Source: Anas platyrhynchos
Lineage: Eukaryota; Chordata; Aves; Anseriformes; Anatidae
NCBI RefSeq assembly: GCF_047663525.1
Contig: NC_092587.1
Coordinates: forward strand, 144,266,001 to 144,330,000
DNA: 64,000 nucleotides
Direction: 5' to 3'
Part shown: in pieces, positions 61,101-64,000 of the stretch
Numbering within the stretch: the first letter of the stretch is position 1
Layout of the letters: the number at the start of each line of letters is the position of its first letter
Position numbers and translations under genes: made by a program
Notes under the pieces: model-generated
Database searches by the model: none
The model's input: only the letters and a program-made list of their open reading frames with translations
What the model was told of the DNA's origin: nothing

Positions 61101-63496
61101 ACAATAAACAAAAACATTTTAGTGGTAATGCTTCAGACTGCCTCAAAACGGATATACTTTTGCAGTTAGTTAAAAAAAACAACCTAAGTCTTCAGAGCAC
61201 ACAAACAAGCAGCTATACATCCCACTCCTTAAGAGTTCTGCAACAAATTGGGTCACTAAATTACATTAAAGTAAAGATCTGTAGTATAGTACACTTAAAC
61301 ATGGTTTAGCTTTCTACATCTAAAAAGTATAACATACTGGCTAGCTCAATTTCAAAACGAGAGTACTGTGCATTAATATGATGAAAATAGGACTTTTAAA
61401 GGTAAATAAATTGTTCCATTATTTGAAATAAATCTGTGTGATTACTTCTTAGAAAAAAAGAGGATTATTTTTTGTTAGAAAACTTGCTACAGATTTTCTA
61501 ATAAAAATGGAAGTAATCAGATACGGGATAACAATTTTAATGCCTAAACAATTTCAAGGGAAATTGCATTACAATACACAAAACAATTTCATCAGAGCAT
61601 GGTGCTCTTATATCAATGAGTTCAATTCTAGAGTGCATAGCATCAATTCTTTGCTTCAGAAAAAACAAATATGAGAAGTTGCTTGCAAAATACCAGTTTA
61701 TTTACAAAAAGCTTCAAGGCAGACTTCAAATGAAGATCACAGTACTGGCCACATATTCAGATGTAGCTAACTGTCCTTTTCAGTTACTTTACATTAACTG
61801 AAGATAGAGAAGTAGCAGTGCACCTAATGACCTCTGTGTGTACATACAATGCACCATCCTTTGAGAGACTGCAAATCATATGAGCTCCTTATTCTATCTT
61901 CCAATTGGTTCTAAAGACATTCAAGCTCTTCACTTGATTTAGGTGTTTATATGCAGTCTGAAATGAGAAAAAGCCATCCCAGATGCAAGTAAGCTATTCT
62001 TGTAGTTCAGCAGAGGTGGTGTCTGATTATAAGCTTACTTGAACTATAAAGAGACCTTCACAATAGCAAAGGCAAGGAGAGACAGCATAGAAAGTCTTCT
62101 AACATGGAAAAAGCATGACCACCTGAGCATCCACACTGTTGAAAAGATCCTCCCAGTTTAAATTAATACATTTTATTTTGTTAAGGGGGGAAAAGTACAC
62201 CTAGATTCTCTAGGAAGATCACATCAACACATAAATCAAAGAACTGAAATGCAGCACTGTAGCTCACGATTGCGAGCAAAGATTATTTGCACAACTACTT
62301 CCCCAACCCTCACCATCAGCTCTGAAACTGCCTTCTCTTCCACTTACCCGTTATTTTCTTGAAACTGCAAGTCAGAGGACAAATAAACAGGTTTTCACAT
62401 CAAATTTTAGGGGTGGCTATTTTTTTAAATGGTCTGTAACAGGGTTTCTTGGCATCTTTAATTCCTTTGTAAAATTGAAACATGACAGTGCTCTTTTGAC
62501 TCATTAAAAATGTTGTGTTTCTTACCGTTTGCTTTATTAAGCTCCACAAGCGTCCCTATATGCACAGGTAAACAGTTTGCATGGAATGGATCCTTTTCCA
62601 TTACTCTAAAAAAATAAAATTAGAAAAAAATGATCTGTGATACGCATTTCAAAAACGTGTGTTTGAAACAGGCTGCTTTTATACTGTGTAATGTTCCAGT
62701 TAATTACCACTTCTGGCATTAGACAGCCATTTGTGACTAGAACATAACTACTGTAATACTGTAACATAATTACTGGTACAATAAAGGTTTAAGACCAGAA
62801 AAATAACTATTGATTTAGCTTAACAGGGCTAACACAAAATTTTGCTAAGCTGAATATAAAGTTAGAAGAAAACCAGAATACAGTATACTATTTGTTTGCA
62901 GGCCACTTCAAATTTAACTACCAGACAACATGGCTTATCCAACCTTTAAGTTGCACAGGCTGGACAGCAACTTTTCAGCAAGGCCTATATTTTCTGAGCT
63001 TAAGGAAACAGGCTCTGCAAAATTAAGCAGTACGCCAAAGGAAACATTTAGTTTCAGGAAAAGTATAAAATTTTAATAACTTCATTGGAGTTATTTACTT
63101 CAACAGGATCCTGATTTTACTCAGCTGTTCCAATTCACACGATCAGCATTCTCTGCACCTTTCCCCTAAGTCTTGCCCCTTTGTGTTCCAAGGGATACAA
63201 GGTGTCTTGCTGGGCACAAACTATGTATTTTAACTACCTGAAACCCTGTATCAAATTCTTAGGCATGTAATGCACTGAACAGTAAGAGTCACAGTAAGTC
63301 CAGTCATAATTATTATTCTACATCATACTAGAAAAGGAATCAAAGTTACTTTGTATACTTACACAGAAGTAAGCTTGTAACACATTTTGAAATCACAGTT
63401 ATAATAATGTCTTTCAGCTAAGGACACTACTACATCCAGGTTTTCCTGAAGGCCGTCTACTGACTCAGGAATCAATGTTTCACTGGGTTTATTATA
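52198..63496 (-). CDS. CDC16: CDC16 (APC6), anaphase-promoting complex subunit, 3' part
   Basis: CDC16/APC6 is a TPR scaffold of the APC/C ubiquitin ligase that drives exit from mitosis. Eleven 3'-terminal coding exons are placed with matching phases: 63363-63496, 62526-62605, 60937-60986, 60155-60228, 58665-58790, 57796-57948, 57388-57451, 56694-56755, 54547-54682, 53580-53670, 52198-52463. They give 411 residues, equal to about 210-620 of the human protein. Recognisable blocks are NKPSETLIPESVDGLQENL, ELFYLSHKLVDLYP, TYGPAWIAYGHSFAVESEHD, LAERFFSQALSIAPEDPF, YEEALEYHRQALVLIPQN and TPR-like SAIGYIHSLMGNFESAIDYF. The last exon ends with DVHTMKTLKNIISPPWDFRE and the conserved tail EEMNESDMML-type sequence (here EIEMNESDMMLETSMSDHST). 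One exon junction reads NGDW where human has NGEW. The first third of the protein lies beyond the window. Confidence 0.96.
56781..57290 (-). mobile_element. CR1 LINE 3' portion in a CDC16 intron
   Basis: About 510 bases of CR1 in the same orientation as the gene ('ttgggttggaagggacctta' to 'cccagcccagatgcaggacc'). It fills most of the 632-base intron 56756-57387, and its 3' end lies about 25 bases before the next exon's acceptor. Confidence 0.95.
58791..62525 (-). other. CDC16: CDC16 introns between TPR exons
   Basis: Introns 58791-60154, 60229-60936 and 60987-62525 surround two short exons. They are AT-rich, and I see no nested gene or clear repeat. Confidence 0.7.
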
Positions 63497-64000
63497 CTGA
63501 AAGACAAAAGAAACACAATGTGCAAATCCAATCTAAAATCAAATGTTATAAAATACTGCTAAAATAATATAACTACATTGATGTTATGAATTTTAAGAAG
63601 CTTAAAGTTCGTAAGACCTGTATTTGCTCAAATGGTTCTTTGCAGTATGCTTAAAAGCTCATTTGGAAGATGAAATATGGTCGCCAGTGCATGAAGCGTA
63701 GGCTGTAGAAATGAATATTGAGTTATATAGAGTTGGCTTGCAGTGTTCTTATATTCTCTTTAGAAAAAAATATTTTGAAATATTTTGGAAGAATATTGTT
63801 ATAACGTAGTAGTTTCAGGAAATTGATATTTTGCCTACATAATTAATGTATTCTCAAGAAATAAAGCTGAAACAGATGAGCTTACACAGAACTTTTCTAG
63901 CATTCAAAAAATGATACCTACTGTATCATAAATTTTAAAAATAACCAACGCTACAGAGCCCTTGATTTTCCAAAGTTTGGAATAAACAGAACCAAACAAA
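63497..64000 (-). other. CDC16: CDC16 intron running off the window
   Basis: Sequence upstream of the first visible CDC16 exon on the minus strand. AT-rich and without a recognised exon. The remaining 5' exons are outside the window. Confidence 0.7.

Overview
The window is vertebrate, and most likely bird, nuclear DNA. Genes are split into short exons with GT-AG introns, there are two GC-rich CpG-island promoters, and the dispersed repeats are almost all CR1 LINE fragments, the dominant avian retrotransposon. I cannot name the species.

From about 6.8 kb to the end lies a head-to-tail block of three minus-strand genes: CDC16 (its last 11 coding exons, 52.2-63.5 kb; the 5' part is beyond the window), UPF3A (complete, 10 coding exons, 28.4-47.9 kb) and CHAMP1 (complete single coding exon, 8.8-11.6 kb, with two candidate noncoding 5' exons and a CpG island near 16.4-17.1 kb). 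Human 13q34 has the same gene order and relative orientation. CDC16 is a scaffold subunit of the anaphase-promoting complex, UPF3A is a nonsense-mediated decay factor, and CHAMP1 is a zinc-finger protein of kinetochores and heterochromatin. They share ancient linkage, not an operon. Between them lie introns and a gene-poor spacer (about 17.1-28.3 kb) with CR1 pieces and simple repeats.

The first 6.8 kb is different: GC-rich, plus-strand and not part of the 13q34 block. It holds the last three coding exons of DCTN2 (dynamitin), then about 0.8 kb beyond the DCTN2 poly(A) signal an intact, intronless 626-codon gene. That protein resembles the N-terminal coiled-coil half of RIM-binding proteins (RIMBP3/TSPOAP1 type) but lacks SH3 and FN3 domains. 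Its compact promoter has three perfect cAMP-response elements exactly 19 bp apart and a TATA box, an arrangement typical of CREM-driven spermatid genes. Its poly(A) signal lies inside the last codons before the stop. This intronless gene is the most unusual object in the window. A G-rich minisatellite, a defective endogenous retrovirus (LTR plus a short reverse-transcriptase remnant) and a 5'-truncated CR1 separate it from CHAMP1. This may be an evolutionary breakpoint, or possibly an assembly join.

Functions are assigned by recognising protein sequence by eye; no alignment or database search was run. Exon borders were placed by matching reading phase with splice consensus.
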